Below, one piece after another: positions 8,035 through 16,436 of a DNA stretch of 60,693 nt (positions are counted from its first letter, which is position 1; each line of letters begins with the position of its first letter). The stretch is taken from assembly GCF_029255545.1 (NCBI RefSeq), contig NZ_JANLJJ010000038.1:1-60693 (forward strand), given 5' to 3'. The notes beneath the pieces were generated by a model. It had not been told where the DNA came from, searched no databases, and saw only the letters and a list, made by a program, of their open reading frames with translations. The stretch is from Ferrovibrio sp. Its GTDB lineage: Bacteria > Pseudomonadota > Alphaproteobacteria > Ferrovibrionales > Ferrovibrionaceae. A program made the position numbers and the translations under genes.

Positions 8035-8760
8035 ATGGCCTATCGTCACGAAATCGTCGAGAAGAACTCGATCCTCATGGTCGTTCTGGTCCTGATCACG
8101 GTCGCCATCGGCGGCCTGGTCGAGATCGTCCCGCTCTTCACCATCGAAACCACCATCGAGCGCGTTCAGGGCATGCGCCCTTACTCACCGCTCGAACTGG
8201 CCGGCCGCAACATCTATATCCGCGAAGGCTGCTATGTCTGCCACAGCCAGCAAATCCGCCCGCTGCGTGATGAGGTCGAGCGTTATGGCCATTACAGCTT
8301 GGCGGCGGAAAGCATGTACGACCATCCATTCCAGTGGGGCTCGAAGCGTACGGGTCCGGATCTGGCTCGCGTTGGTGGCAAGTATTCCAACGAATGGCAT
8401 GTCGAGCATCTGAAGGATCCGCGTGCGGTGGTTTCGGAGTCAATCATGCCGCCGTATGCCTTCCTGGCGGACCGCCCGCTGCAATATGCCGACATCGCCG
8501 ACCACCTGAAGGCTCTGCGTGTCACCGGCGTACCCTACAGCGACGCGATGATCCAGAACGCCAAGGTGGACCTGGAGACGCAGACCACGCCAGATGCCGA
8601 TACCGATGCCGTGATCGGCCGCTATCCCAAGGCGCGGCTGGGGGATTTTGACGGCAATCTGGAGAAGATCACCGAAATGGATGCCCTGGTCGCCTATTTG
8701 CAGATGCTTGGCACCCTTGTCGAATTCGACAAGGTGCAGCCCGGCAGTCTCCGCCAGTAA
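8035..8760 (+). CDS. ccoO: cbb3-type cytochrome c oxidase subunit II (monohaem cytochrome c)
   Basis: A 241-aa membrane-anchored cytochrome c. One N-terminal membrane helix (residues about 12-34) is followed by the haem-binding motif C66-YV-C69-H70 and the typical [15 protein letters not shown] and [17 protein letters not shown] segments. Near the C-terminus [13 protein letters not shown] matches the haem methionine region of the family. It passes electrons from CcoP to CcoN in the periplasm. It lies 12 bases after ccoN with its own GGAGAG ribosome site. It is of full normal length. Confidence 0.97.
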   Translation: MAYRHEIVEKNSILMVVLVLITVAIGGLVEIVPLFTIETTIERVQGMRPYSPLELAGRNIYIREGCYVCHSQQIRPLRDEVERYGHYSLAAESMYDHPFQWGSKRTGPDLARVGGKYSNEWHVEHLKDPRAVVSESIMPPYAFLADRPLQYADIADHLKALRVTGVPYSDAMIQNAKVDLETQTTPDADTDAVIGRYPKARLGDFDGNLEKITEMDALVAYLQMLGTLVEFDKVQPGSLRQ

Positions 8761-8770
8761 GGGGGCTGTC

Positions 8771-8944
8771 ATGCTGCAGGCCATCTATCCGCATCTGAAA
8801 TCGCTGTGGACGCTGTGGTTTTTCCTGCTGTTCGCCGCAATCATCGCCTGGGTGATGTGGCCCGCCAAGCGCAAGGAATGGGAAGCCCGCGGGCAAATCC
8901 CGCTGCGCGACGGCGCCTCGCACAACGGCATCGAGAAGGAGTGA
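8771..8944 (+). CDS. ccoQ: cbb3-type cytochrome c oxidase small subunit CcoQ
   Basis: A 57-aa single-helix protein. The hydrophobic segment LWTLWFFLLFAAIIAWVMWP is followed by the basic/aromatic PAKRKEWEARGQIPL end typical of CcoQ/FixQ, which stabilises the CcoP-oxidase interaction. The ATG at 8771 gives the expected size and lies 10 bases after ccoO; longer in-frame extensions run inside ccoO. Context between ccoO and ccoP confirms the call. Confidence 0.93.
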   Translation: MLQAIYPHLKSLWTLWFFLLFAAIIAWVMWPAKRKEWEARGQIPLRDGASHNGIEKE

Positions 8945-8948
8945 TCTG

Positions 8949-9812
8949 ATGCCCACCAAGATCGAAAAAGATTCAGTCACCGGCACGGAAACGACCGGCC
9001 ATGAATGGGACGGCATCAAGGAACTGAACAATCCACTGCCGAAATGGTGGTTGTATGTGTTCTATGCCTGCGTGCTGTTCTCGGCGGTATGGATGGTGCT
9101 GTATCCTTCGGTACCGTATCTGCGCAGTCATTTCGGTGGCGTGCTTGGCTATACCCAGCGCGACGCCGTGGCCAAGCGGCTGGAAGAGGCCAGTGGGGCA
9201 CAGGCGCAGTATCGCGACCAGATCGCCAAGCTGGATATCCAGGCGGTGAAGGCCGATGCCGACCTTAACCGCTTTGCCCTGGCCGGCGGCCGCGTGTTGT
9301 TTGCCGAGAATTGCGCGCCCTGCCATCAGTCCGGCGGGACCGGCGCCAAAGGCTACCCCAGCCTGGCCGACGACGACTGGCTGTGGGGTGGCAAGCTGGA
9401 GGATATCCAGATGACCCTGCAGCATGGCGTCCGCTCGACCAATGACGATGACACCCGGGTATCGCAGATGCCGCGCTTCCTGGCCGATGGTCTGCTGACC
9501 ATGCCGCAGATTCAGGCGGTGGCGCAGCATGTCCTGTCGCTGTCGGGGCTCGACAAGCCGAATGCCGACGGCGCCAAGCTCTTTGCCGAGCAATGCGCCT
9601 CCTGCCACGGCGAACAGGGCAAAGGCATGCGGGAAGTCGGCGCGCCGAACCTGACCGACAAGATCTGGCTCTACGGCGGCGACAAGGCGGTCGTGGTGCA
9701 GTCGATCGCCTATTCCCGCGGCGGCGTGATGCCGGCCTGGGCCGGGCGCCTCGACGACGCAACGATCAAGATGCTGGCGCTCTATGTCCATGCCCTGGGC
9801 GGTGGCGAATAA
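8949..9812 (+). CDS. ccoP: cbb3-type cytochrome c oxidase subunit III (dihaem cytochrome c)
   Basis: A 287-aa dihaem cytochrome. The N-terminus carries HEWDGIKELNNPLPKWW, typical of CcoP, then one membrane helix (about 34-52) and two periplasmic cytochrome c domains with C122-AP-C125-H126 and C216-AS-C219-H220. It accepts electrons from soluble cytochrome c or the bc1 complex and feeds CcoO. It begins four bases after ccoQ, completing the structural operon. About 150 bases without a gene follow before ccoG. Confidence 0.97.
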   Translation: MPTKIEKDSVTGTETTGHEWDGIKELNNPLPKWWLYVFYACVLFSAVWMVLYPSVPYLRSHFGGVLGYTQRDAVAKRLEEASGAQAQYRDQIAKLDIQAVKADADLNRFALAGGRVLFAENCAPCHQSGGTGAKGYPSLADDDWLWGGKLEDIQMTLQHGVRSTNDDDTRVSQMPRFLADGLLTMPQIQAVAQHVLSLSGLDKPNADGAKLFAEQCASCHGEQGKGMREVGAPNLTDKIWLYGGDKAVVVQSIAYSRGGVMPAWAGRLDDATIKMLALYVHALGGGE

Positions 9813-9966
9813 GGCTTAATGAGATGGCGGGGCGCAGCGGCGTATTGCCGCTGCGCCCAAACGCCACAGATTAAATCTGTACACAGCGCACTAAGTTCCG
9901 GAAAAACGGATCGGGGAGGAGATCCGGGATTCAGACCAGCAGCGCATGAGGGTGCGAGTGACCGAC

Positions 9967-11430
9967 ATGAACCAGATGGCCCCCGAGACTAAGAATCGCG
10001 CCGATGCGATGCTGGGGTTGCTTGCCCCTTCACTCTATTCCGATTACGTCAAAGTTTATCCACGCGCCGTTTCCGGCCGGTTCCGCAATATCAAATGGGC
10101 GATCCTGATCGCCTGCCTTGCGGCGTATTACATTGCGCCCTGGATTCGCTGGGACCGGGGTCCCAATGCTCCCGATCAGGCGCTGCTCCTCGATATGGCC
10201 GGTCGTCGCGGCTATTTCTTCTGGATCGAAATCTGGCCGCAGGAAGTTTATTACCTCACCGGCCTGCTGATCCTCGGTGCCGTGGCGCTGTTTCTGGCCA
10301 CCGCTCTGTTCGGCCGCGTCTGGTGCGGATATACCTGCCCGCAGACGGTCTGGACCGATCTGTTCATGCTGGTCGAGCGCTGGATCGAGGGCGATCGCAA
10401 CGCCCGCATCAAGCTGGACCAGCAGCCTTTCAGCTTCAACAAGGCCTGGCGCAAGACGGCCAAGCATGCAGTCTGGCTGGTGATCGCCGCCACCACCGGC
10501 GGCGCCTGGATCATGTATTTCCAGGATGCCCCAACCGTGACGCGCGAGATTTTTACCGGCGACGCTTCCGGCGGCACCTATTTCTTTTTCGGCCTGTTCA
10601 CGGGCACCACCTATCTGTTGGCGGGCTGGGCGCGCGAACAAGTCTGCACCTATATGTGCCCGTGGCCGCGCTTCCAGGCGGCGATGCAGGACGAGCATAC
10701 CCTGGCAGTTACCTATCAGGGCTGGCGCGGCGAGGCTCGCGGCAAGCACAAGGCCGGCGAGAGCTGGGAAGGGCGTGGTGACTGCGTCGATTGCCGGGCC
10801 TGCGTGAATGTCTGCCCTACCGGCATCGATATCCGCGATGGCATGCAACTCGAATGCATCGGCTGCGGTCTGTGCATTGATGCCTGTGACGAGATCATGA
10901 CCAAGGTCGACCGGCCCCAGCGGCTGATCGACTTCGTCTCGATCGCCAACCTTGAGCGCCGGGCCCAGAAGCAGCCGACCATCCTCAAGCTGATCCGCAG
11001 TCGCACCGTTATCTATGCCGCCATGCTGGTGCTGGTAGCGGCCATCATGGCCGGTGCGCTGCTCACCCGCGCCAGCTGGGAGATGAACGTGCTGCATGAC
11101 CGTGCGCCTCTTTATGTCACGCTTTCGGACGGCTCGCTGCGCAACGGCTATACGATCAAGTTGCTCAACAAGACCCGGGATGAGCGTACGCTGTACCTGA
11201 CCATCGAGGGCATTCCGCAGGCTACTATGTTTCTGGCGGGCGAGGGTGAGGCCCCGTCAAGCCGCCTGCCTGTCACCGTACCTCCAGATGACGTCGGCGA
11301 TTACCGCGTCTTTGTGAAAGCGCCACGTCAGGTTATCAAGGAATCCTCGACGACCCTGCGCTTCAATGTGGTCGATGAGCAGGGGCGCCGCCTGACCGGC
11401 TACAAATCCACCTTCAACGCGCCGAATTGA
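9967..11430 (+). CDS. ccoG: Cytochrome oxidase assembly protein CcoG (ferredoxin-like)
   Basis: About 487 aa, membrane-bound, with several helices and iron-sulfur motifs. Visible are WCGYTCPQTVWTDLF and CTYMCPWPRFQ, then two ferredoxin-like clusters CVDCRACVNVCPTG and CIGCGLCIDAC. The C-terminal periplasmic Ig-like domain (from about residue 375) matches CcoG/RdxA/FixG. CcoG reduces Cu(II) for cbb3 copper delivery. An in-frame ATG at 9946 gives seven more residues; the ribosome site GGGGAGGA at 9913-9920 is rather far from either, so the start is uncertain by 21 bases. The ATG at 9967 is preferred because it gives the compact N-terminus usual in the family. Confidence 0.93.
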   Translation: MNQMAPETKNRADAMLGLLAPSLYSDYVKVYPRAVSGRFRNIKWAILIACLAAYYIAPWIRWDRGPNAPDQALLLDMAGRRGYFFWIEIWPQEVYYLTGLLILGAVALFLATALFGRVWCGYTCPQTVWTDLFMLVERWIEGDRNARIKLDQQPFSFNKAWRKTAKHAVWLVIAATTGGAWIMYFQDAPTVTREIFTGDASGGTYFFFGLFTGTTYLLAGWAREQVCTYMCPWPRFQAAMQDEHTLAVTYQGWRGEARGKHKAGESWEGRGDCVDCRACVNVCPTGIDIRDGMQLECIGCGLCIDACDEIMTKVDRPQRLIDFVSIANLERRAQKQPTILKLIRSRTVIYAAMLVLVAAIMAGALLTRASWEMNVLHDRAPLYVTLSDGSLRNGYTIKLLNKTRDERTLYLTIEGIPQATMFLAGEGEAPSSRLPVTVPPDDVGDYRVFVKAPRQVIKESSTTLRFNVVDEQGRRLTGYKSTFNAPN

Positions 11431-11458
11431 TGCTTTCAGGCCGTACGGAGTCGCTATA

Positions 11459-11956
11459 ATGGCTATTGCCATGGCACAGAAACCATCTTCACCGCGGGGA
11501 CGTTGGATTCCCTGGCTGTTCGTCGGCGGCTTTGCCGTCGTGATCGCCGTCAATACGACGCTCATCGTCTATGCCAGCAGCACATTCAGCGGGCTGGTGG
11601 TCGAGCATCCCTACAAGAAGGGACTGGAGTACAACCAGACCAAGGCGCAACTCGAGGCTCAGGCCAGGCTGGGCTGGCGCTACGAGGTCTCGGCGGTGCC
11701 GGCTGCCGATGCGGTGATGATTGAGATGCGCTGGGTGGATGCAGGCAAGACGCCTCTGGACGGCCTGGCGCTGGATGGCGAGTTGCAGCGTCCGGTCGAA
11801 AACCTGCCGCCGCTACGGATCAGTTTCGAGGCCGTCGGCGCCGGTCGCTATCGCAGTCAGGTACAACTCCCGAAACAGGGGGCCTGGGATCTGCATCTTA
11901 CAGCCCGCCGCGGCAGCCAGGAATTTTCTGCCGCTGAACGCCTGCTGATCCGCTGA
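11459..11956 (+). CDS. ccoH: FixH/CcoH family oxidase assembly protein
   Basis: A 165-aa protein with one N-terminal membrane helix (WIPWLFVGGFAVVIAVNTTL) and a periplasmic domain. HPYKKGLEYNQTKAQLEAQARLGW is the typical FixH segment, where N-x-x-x-A-x-x-Q is conserved. CcoH/FixH is needed for stable cbb3 assembly with the copper ATPase CcoI. It lies between ccoG and ccoI in canonical order, 28 and 8 bases from its neighbours. Confidence 0.92.
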   Translation: MAIAMAQKPSSPRGRWIPWLFVGGFAVVIAVNTTLIVYASSTFSGLVVEHPYKKGLEYNQTKAQLEAQARLGWRYEVSAVPAADAVMIEMRWVDAGKTPLDGLALDGELQRPVENLPPLRISFEAVGAGRYRSQVQLPKQGAWDLHLTARRGSQEFSAAERLLIR

Positions 11957-11964
11957 GGTCAGGC

Positions 11965-14367
11965 ATGGCGCTTGCCGCTCTGTCTTCCGAAGCGACCAAG
12001 CCGCCGCCTGCCACCGCGGTAGCCCAGGCGGTTTGTGCCCATTGCGGCGCACCGGTCGTTGGTAAGGCGGAGACTGGGCAGCCGGTTTTTTGCTGTAGCG
12101 GTTGTGCCGGCGCCCATGCGCTGATCAAAGGGCTTGGCTTGGAACGGTATTACGCGTTGCGGGATGTCGCGGCGCCGACCCCGGCCGATGCCGAGGCTGC
12201 AGATTGGTGTGAATTTGTCCAGGCTGGCCCCGATGGCGCCTGCCGGGTCGAATTCCTTGTTGAAGGCATGCATTGCGCAGCCTGCCTCTGGCTGATTGAG
12301 CAGGCTCTGCGGGCGCAGCCCGGCGTGCAGCAGGCGCGCCTGTCGGCGGCCACCCGGCGGCTGACGCTGACCTGGAAGGGAAGAGCGTCGCTGGTCAATG
12401 ATCTGGCGACGATTGTCACCCGTCTGGGCTATCGCTGTCTGGCCCTGACGTCCGACGCGGCAGAGAAGATTGGCAGCGCCGAAGAGCGTGATCTGCTCCG
12501 GGCCATGGCCGTGGCCGGTTTCGCCGCCGCCAATATCATGCTGCTCTCGGTCTCGGTCTGGTCCGGCCATGTCGGCGAGATGGGCATAGCCACCCGTGAC
12601 CTGTTCCATGCCATTTCAGCGCTGATTGCGATTCCGGCCATCGCCTATGCAGGCCGGCCGTTTTATCGCTCGGCCTTTGCGGTACTGCGCCAGGGTCGCA
12701 CCAACATGGACGTGCCGATCAGCATCGGCGTCGCTCTCGCCGTGGTGGTCAGTCTGGCCGAGATGCTGCGCTCGGGGCCGCATGCGTATTTCGATGCTGC
12801 CGTCACGCTGCTGTTTTTCCTGCTGGTCGGCCGTTATCTCGATCTGCGGGCGCGCGGCTTCGCCCGCCGCACGGCGCAGCGGCTGGTGGCCTGGACGGCA
12901 AAGCCGGTGGCGGTGATGACCGATGCGGGCATCGCCCAGCGGCCGGCGCACTTGGTGGCCGTTGGCGACCGCGTTCTGGTCGCAGCGGGTGAGCGGATTC
13001 CTGTGGATGGCGTGGTGATTGAAGGGCAGTCGGCGCTGGATGCCAGCCTGATCAACGGTGAAACCCTGCCGCAGCCTGCCGCGCCCGGTGCCAGCGTCTT
13101 CGCCGGCGCCATCAATCTGGACGCGCCGTTGACCCTGCGGGTTTCCGCCGTGGGGAGCGCCACCCTGCTGGGCGAAATCGCCCGCCTGATGGAGGCGGCC
13201 GAGCAGGGGCGGGATCGTTATGTGCGCCTCGCCGAGCGCGTTGCCCGTTGGTATGCACCTGTGGTGCATGCCACGGCGCTGTTGAGTTTCTTCGGTTGGA
13301 TTTTCATCGGCGATGCCGATTGGCGTAGCGCCATGCTGATTGCGGCTGCCGTGCTGATCATCACCTGTCCCTGCGCCCTGGCTTTGGCCGTGCCGGTGGT
13401 GCAGGTGGTGGCCAGCAGCCGCCTGATGCGTCGCGGCATCCTGCTCAAATCGGCGACCGCCCTGGAGCGGGCCGCCGCCATCGACACCATCGTCTTCGAC
13501 AAGACCGGTACGCTCACCCTGGGCCAGCCGCGGCTGCTGGAAGAGGATGCCAGCGATACCGAGGCCTTGCGCCTGGCTGCCGGGCTGGCGGCGCGAAGCC
13601 GCCATCCGCTCTGCAAGGCATTGCTGGTGGCCTGTGCTGACGTGGCTCCAGCCGATGGCGTCGAGGAACTGCCCGGCCAGGGGCTGCGGCTGCAGGCGCC
13701 GGATGGCGAAATCAGGCTCGGGCATGCGCGTTTTGCCGGTGTCGATGCGCGGCCAGCCGACGGCTATTCCGAATTGTGGCTTACTCGTTCGGGCCATGCG
13801 GCGCGCCGCTTCCGTTTCCGCGATACACTGCGTAGCGATGCCGGCGCCACGATTGATGGTTTGCGCAGGGCCGGGTTCCGGCTGGCGATCCTGTCCGGCG
13901 ACCATGCCATGGCGGTGGGCGTCGTCGCCGATCAGCTCGGCATCGCGGAATGGCAGGCCGGCATCGATCCGCGTGGCAAGGCGGCGGCGATTGCCGCGCT
14001 GAAACAACGGGGCTGTCATGTGCTGATGGTGGGCGACGGACTGAACGATGCGGTGGCTTTGGCCGAGGCAGATGCCTCGCTGTCGCCGTCTTCAGGTCTC
14101 GATATCGCGCAGAATGCGGCTGATGCGGTTTTCCAGGGCGAGCGCTTGGCTGCCGTTCCGGAATTCCTTGGTGTTGCCCGTCGCAGCCGCAATCTGGCGC
14201 AGCAGAATCTGGTTCTGGCGCTGATCTATAATATGTTTGCCGTGCCGCTGGCGATTGCCGGTCTGGTCACGCCGCTGATTGCCGCCATCGCGATGTCGAG
14301 TTCCTCCATCCTGGTGGTCGGCAATGCCCTGCGGCTTGATCTTGGGCGGCGGAAGGAGAACGCATGA
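11965..14367 (+). CDS. ccoI: Copper-exporting P1B-type ATPase of cbb3 assembly
   Basis: An 800-aa heavy-metal ATPase. The N-terminus has a CcoI-specific cysteine-rich segment (CAHCGAP then FCCSGCAGAHALI) followed by a heavy-metal-associated domain with GMHCAACLWLIEQAL. The membrane metal site is C468-P-C470, the phosphorylated Asp is D512 (DKTGT), and the hinge motif is GDGLND. It exports Cu(I) for insertion into the cbb3 CuB centre. It overlaps ccoS by four bases (ATGA). The length is normal for FixI/CcoI. Confidence 0.95.
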   Translation: MALAALSSEATKPPPATAVAQAVCAHCGAPVVGKAETGQPVFCCSGCAGAHALIKGLGLERYYALRDVAAPTPADAEAADWCEFVQAGPDGACRVEFLVEGMHCAACLWLIEQALRAQPGVQQARLSAATRRLTLTWKGRASLVNDLATIVTRLGYRCLALTSDAAEKIGSAEERDLLRAMAVAGFAAANIMLLSVSVWSGHVGEMGIATRDLFHAISALIAIPAIAYAGRPFYRSAFAVLRQGRTNMDVPISIGVALAVVVSLAEMLRSGPHAYFDAAVTLLFFLLVGRYLDLRARGFARRTAQRLVAWTAKPVAVMTDAGIAQRPAHLVAVGDRVLVAAGERIPVDGVVIEGQSALDASLINGETLPQPAAPGASVFAGAINLDAPLTLRVSAVGSATLLGEIARLMEAAEQGRDRYVRLAERVARWYAPVVHATALLSFFGWIFIGDADWRSAMLIAAAVLIITCPCALALAVPVVQVVASSRLMRRGILLKSATALERAAAIDTIVFDKTGTLTLGQPRLLEEDASDTEALRLAAGLAARSRHPLCKALLVACADVAPADGVEELPGQGLRLQAPDGEIRLGHARFAGVDARPADGYSELWLTRSGHAARRFRFRDTLRSDAGATIDGLRRAGFRLAILSGDHAMAVGVVADQLGIAEWQAGIDPRGKAAAIAALKQRGCHVLMVGDGLNDAVALAEADASLSPSSGLDIAQNAADAVFQGERLAAVPEFLGVARRSRNLAQQNLVLALIYNMFAVPLAIAGLVTPLIAAIAMSSSSILVVGNALRLDLGRRKENA

Positions 14368-14531
14368 CTATCCTGCTGTTTCTGATTCCGGCGGCGCTCG
14401 GCCTCGGCCTGCTCGGCATGTTCGGATTCCTCTGGGCGTTGAAAGCCGGCCAGATGGATGATCTCGAAGGAGCCGGCCGCCGCGTACTGTTCGATGATGC
14501 TGATGCAGAATTACGTGAAAGGAGCAAGTGA
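14364..14531 (+). CDS. ccoS: cbb3-type oxidase assembly protein CcoS
   Basis: A 55-aa single-helix protein: ILLFLIPAALGLGLLGMFGFLW followed by ALKAGQMDDLEGAGRRVLFDD. The helix plus the G-Q-x-D-D-L-x-G-x-x-x-R-x-L-x-D pattern is the signature of CcoS/FixS, required for cofactor insertion into the oxidase. It overlaps ccoI at ATGA, and its stop overlaps the next ATG by one base (TGATG). Confidence 0.93.
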   Translation: MTILLFLIPAALGLGLLGMFGFLWALKAGQMDDLEGAGRRVLFDDADAELRERSK

Positions 14532-14728
14532 TGAACGCGAATGCCATGAACGTGATGGGATACTGGGTGATCGCCGCGCTGGTGACGGTGCTTGGCCTGC
14601 TTGGAGTTGTTCTTGCCGCAGGCGCCAGGGATGCCGGCATGCAGGCCTTTGGCCTCGCGCTGGCCGCCTTCGCCGTGTTCTACGATTTCTGGGCGATCAA
14701 CCGCAGCCACGACGAGGATGTAGCCTGA
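14531..14728 (+). CDS. Small membrane protein at the end of the cco assembly operon
   Basis: A 65-aa protein with two hydrophobic segments (YWVIAALVTVLGLLGVVLAA and FGLALAAFAVFYDFWAI) and a charged C-terminal tail NRSHDEDVA. It begins at a TGATG junction with ccoS and has a GGAGC ribosome site, so it is translationally coupled to the oxidase assembly genes. I do not recognise the family. Context suggests an accessory or assembly protein of the cbb3 oxidase. Confidence 0.7.
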   Translation: MNANAMNVMGYWVIAALVTVLGLLGVVLAAGARDAGMQAFGLALAAFAVFYDFWAINRSHDEDVA

Positions 14729-14750
14729 GCGAGACTTGGGCGCGATCTGG

Positions 14751-14768
14751 GCGCGTTGCCGCGCTTTT
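14751..14768 (+). terminator. Possible weak terminator after the cco operon
   Basis: GCGCG-TTGC-CGCGC followed by TTTT, 22 bases after the last cco gene. The stem is short (5 bp) but all G-C. Confidence 0.4.
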
Positions 14769-14777
14769 GATCAGGAC

Positions 14778-14803
14778 TGATGCCGCCTTCAGCAGCGGCA
14801 TCA
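14778..14803 (+). other. Strong hairpin without T-run
   Basis: TGATGCCGC and GCGGCATCA form a perfect 9-bp stem with an 8-base loop. It is in the 166-base gap between the cco operon and the 2OG oxygenase. No U-tract follows, so it is either a processing or stability hairpin or part of the oxygenase leader. Confidence 0.55.
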
Positions 14804-14842
14804 TGTGATTCTGGCTCGTTCGGCTGGCATCATTGCTGCATA

Positions 14843-14887
14843 TCCCCGCAGGCGACCGTAGCGATGGTCGTCATGTCAATGCGGGGA
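14843..14887 (+). promoter_or_regulatory. Leader stem that pairs with the ribosome binding site of the oxygenase gene
   Basis: TCCCCGCA (14843-14850) pairs perfectly with TGCGGGGA (14880-14887). Inside it GCGACC (14852-14857) pairs with GGTCGT (14866-14871). The GGGGA at 14883-14887 is the Shine-Dalgarno sequence, seven bases before the ATG at 14895, so the stem would hide it. This may be a translational switch or thermometer; no known riboswitch class was recognised. Confidence 0.5.
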
Positions 14888-14894
14888 ATGCTTC

Positions 14895-15899
14895 ATGCTC
14901 ATATACACGCCGCCTGCCACCGTCAGGGCACTGCCCGTCATTGATATATCGGGCAGCACTGGCGGCGATGTCGCAGCGATCGATGCCATCGCCTGGGAAA
15001 TCCACAAAGCCTGTCGAGATACCGGCTTTTTCTATATTTCCAACCACGGCGTACCGGCCGACCTGATCGACAGCCAGTTTCTCTGGGCCCGTCGTTTTTT
15101 TGCCTTGCCGGCTGACGTCAAGGCCGGGCTGGAGATGAAACGCTCACGCAGCCTGGTTGGCTATGAGCCCTTGGCCGGCCAGGTATTGGATGCCGGCTCG
15201 CCGCCCGACCTGAAAGAGGGATATTATTACACGGCCGATCTGCCCGACGATGACGCCTATCTCCGGGCCGGCATCCGCGGTTACGGCGGCAATCTCTGGC
15301 CAGGCGAGGCAGCAGGTTTTTCCGGGGCCGGGTTTCGCCGGCAGATGCTGGCCTATTTTGACGCTCTGCGGTCGCTGGGCGACCGCCTGCTGATGCTGTT
15401 GGCCCGCTCGCTCGATCTTCCGGGAGATCATTTCGTCCCGATGTTTGAACGGCCGAATGCCGTGATGCGGTTGCTGCATTATCCGCCGCAGCCCGAGCGG
15501 GCCCGGTTCAATCAGCTTGGGGCCGGCGCTCATACCGACTGGGGCGGTCTCACGGTGCTGCTGCAGGACGATGCCGGTGGTCTTGAGGTGCAGAATGCGG
15601 CCGGCGAATGGATCGCAGCACCACCGCTTCCCGGCACCTTCGTGATCAATCTGGGCGATATGGTGCAGCGCTGGACCAACGATTTCTATCGCTCGAACAT
15701 GCATCGGGTACTCAATCACCACAGCCAGGCACGCGACCGCTATTCGGTGCCGTTCTTCTACACGCCCGACCATTATGCGCGGATCGAATGTCTGCCCGGC
15801 TGCAATGGACCCGAGCGTCCGGTGCGCTATTCGCCCTGCCAGGCGGGCGAGCATATGATGGAGATGTTCAATCGAACTTACGACCGTAAGGTGAGCTGA
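14895..15899 (+). CDS. Isopenicillin N synthase-like 2OG-Fe(II) oxygenase
   Basis: A 334-aa non-haem iron oxygenase. The N-terminal DIOX_N region (LPVIDISG, DTGFFYISNHGVP) is followed by the iron ligands H213 and D215 (GAHTDWGGLTVLLQDD) and H270 (MHRVLN), with the 2-oxoglutarate-binding pair Arg282 and Ser284 (RYSVPFF). The domain order and length match the isopenicillin N synthase family. The substrate is unknown. A strong stem in the leader can hide its GGGGA ribosome site. The next gene, a VOC protein, starts five bases after the stop, suggesting a two-gene operon. Confidence 0.88.
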   Translation: MLIYTPPATVRALPVIDISGSTGGDVAAIDAIAWEIHKACRDTGFFYISNHGVPADLIDSQFLWARRFFALPADVKAGLEMKRSRSLVGYEPLAGQVLDAGSPPDLKEGYYYTADLPDDDAYLRAGIRGYGGNLWPGEAAGFSGAGFRRQMLAYFDALRSLGDRLLMLLARSLDLPGDHFVPMFERPNAVMRLLHYPPQPERARFNQLGAGAHTDWGGLTVLLQDDAGGLEVQNAAGEWIAAPPLPGTFVINLGDMVQRWTNDFYRSNMHRVLNHHSQARDRYSVPFFYTPDHYARIECLPGCNGPERPVRYSPCQAGEHMMEMFNRTYDRKVS

Positions 15900-15904
15900 T
15901 CATC

Positions 15905-16357
15905 ATGGCCGCCGCGCGACTGGCTTATGTCAATCTGTTTGCCCGCGACATCGTCGCCCAGGCAGCTTTCTATACGGCTTTGTTCGGGTTTACGGAAATC
16001 CAGGCGCATCGCTCGCCGATTTACCGTTGCCTGGATGCCAATGGCACGGAACTGGGTTTCAATGCACCCGAGGCCTACGATCTGCTGGCGTTGCAATCGC
16101 GCCGGCCGCCGGATGACCAGCCCCTGCCGCTGGGAAGCTATTTCACCATCGAACTGGACAGCGAAGCCGCCATCGATCGTGCCGTCGCCGGGTGCCGGCG
16201 GCTTGGCGGCTCGGTGCTGAAAGAGCCGTACCTGACCTATTACAATGCATGGCAGGCGGTTCTGGCCGATCCGGAAGGGAACGTATTCCGGGTCAATCAT
16301 CGCATCGGTCATCGCACGCCCTATGACGAGCTGCCCGATGGCAGGCGGTCGGTCTAG
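15905..16357 (+). CDS. VOC (glyoxalase/bleomycin resistance) superfamily protein
   Basis: A 150-aa protein with two beta-alpha-beta-beta-beta repeats. LAYVNLFARD...AFYTALFGF opens the fold and DPEGNVFRVNH closes it. The usual metal-binding Glu after the final DP-x-GN motif is Arg here and the first-strand His is absent, so it is probably a non-metal or ligand-binding member. It follows the 2OG oxygenase by five bases and ends before the minus-strand terminator of the flgN-like gene. The specific role is unknown. Confidence 0.8.
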   Translation: MAAARLAYVNLFARDIVAQAAFYTALFGFTEIQAHRSPIYRCLDANGTELGFNAPEAYDLLALQSRRPPDDQPLPLGSYFTIELDSEAAIDRAVAGCRRLGGSVLKEPYLTYYNAWQAVLADPEGNVFRVNHRIGHRTPYDELPDGRRSV

Positions 16358-16365
16358 GCCGGTAG

Positions 16366-16401
16366 AAAGAAAAGCCCCGCAGCGGCGAGGCCGTGCGGGG
16401 C
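16366..16401 (-). terminator. Rho-independent terminator of the flgI-flgJ-flgN operon
   Basis: Read on the minus strand, GCCCCGC (16401-16395) and GCGGGGC (16380-16374) form a 7-bp stem followed by TTTTCTTTC. It is 36 bases after the flgN-like stop. Confidence 0.8.
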
Positions 16402-16436
16402 AGGTGGGTACTGGCGGGGGGAAACGGAAACAGGCC

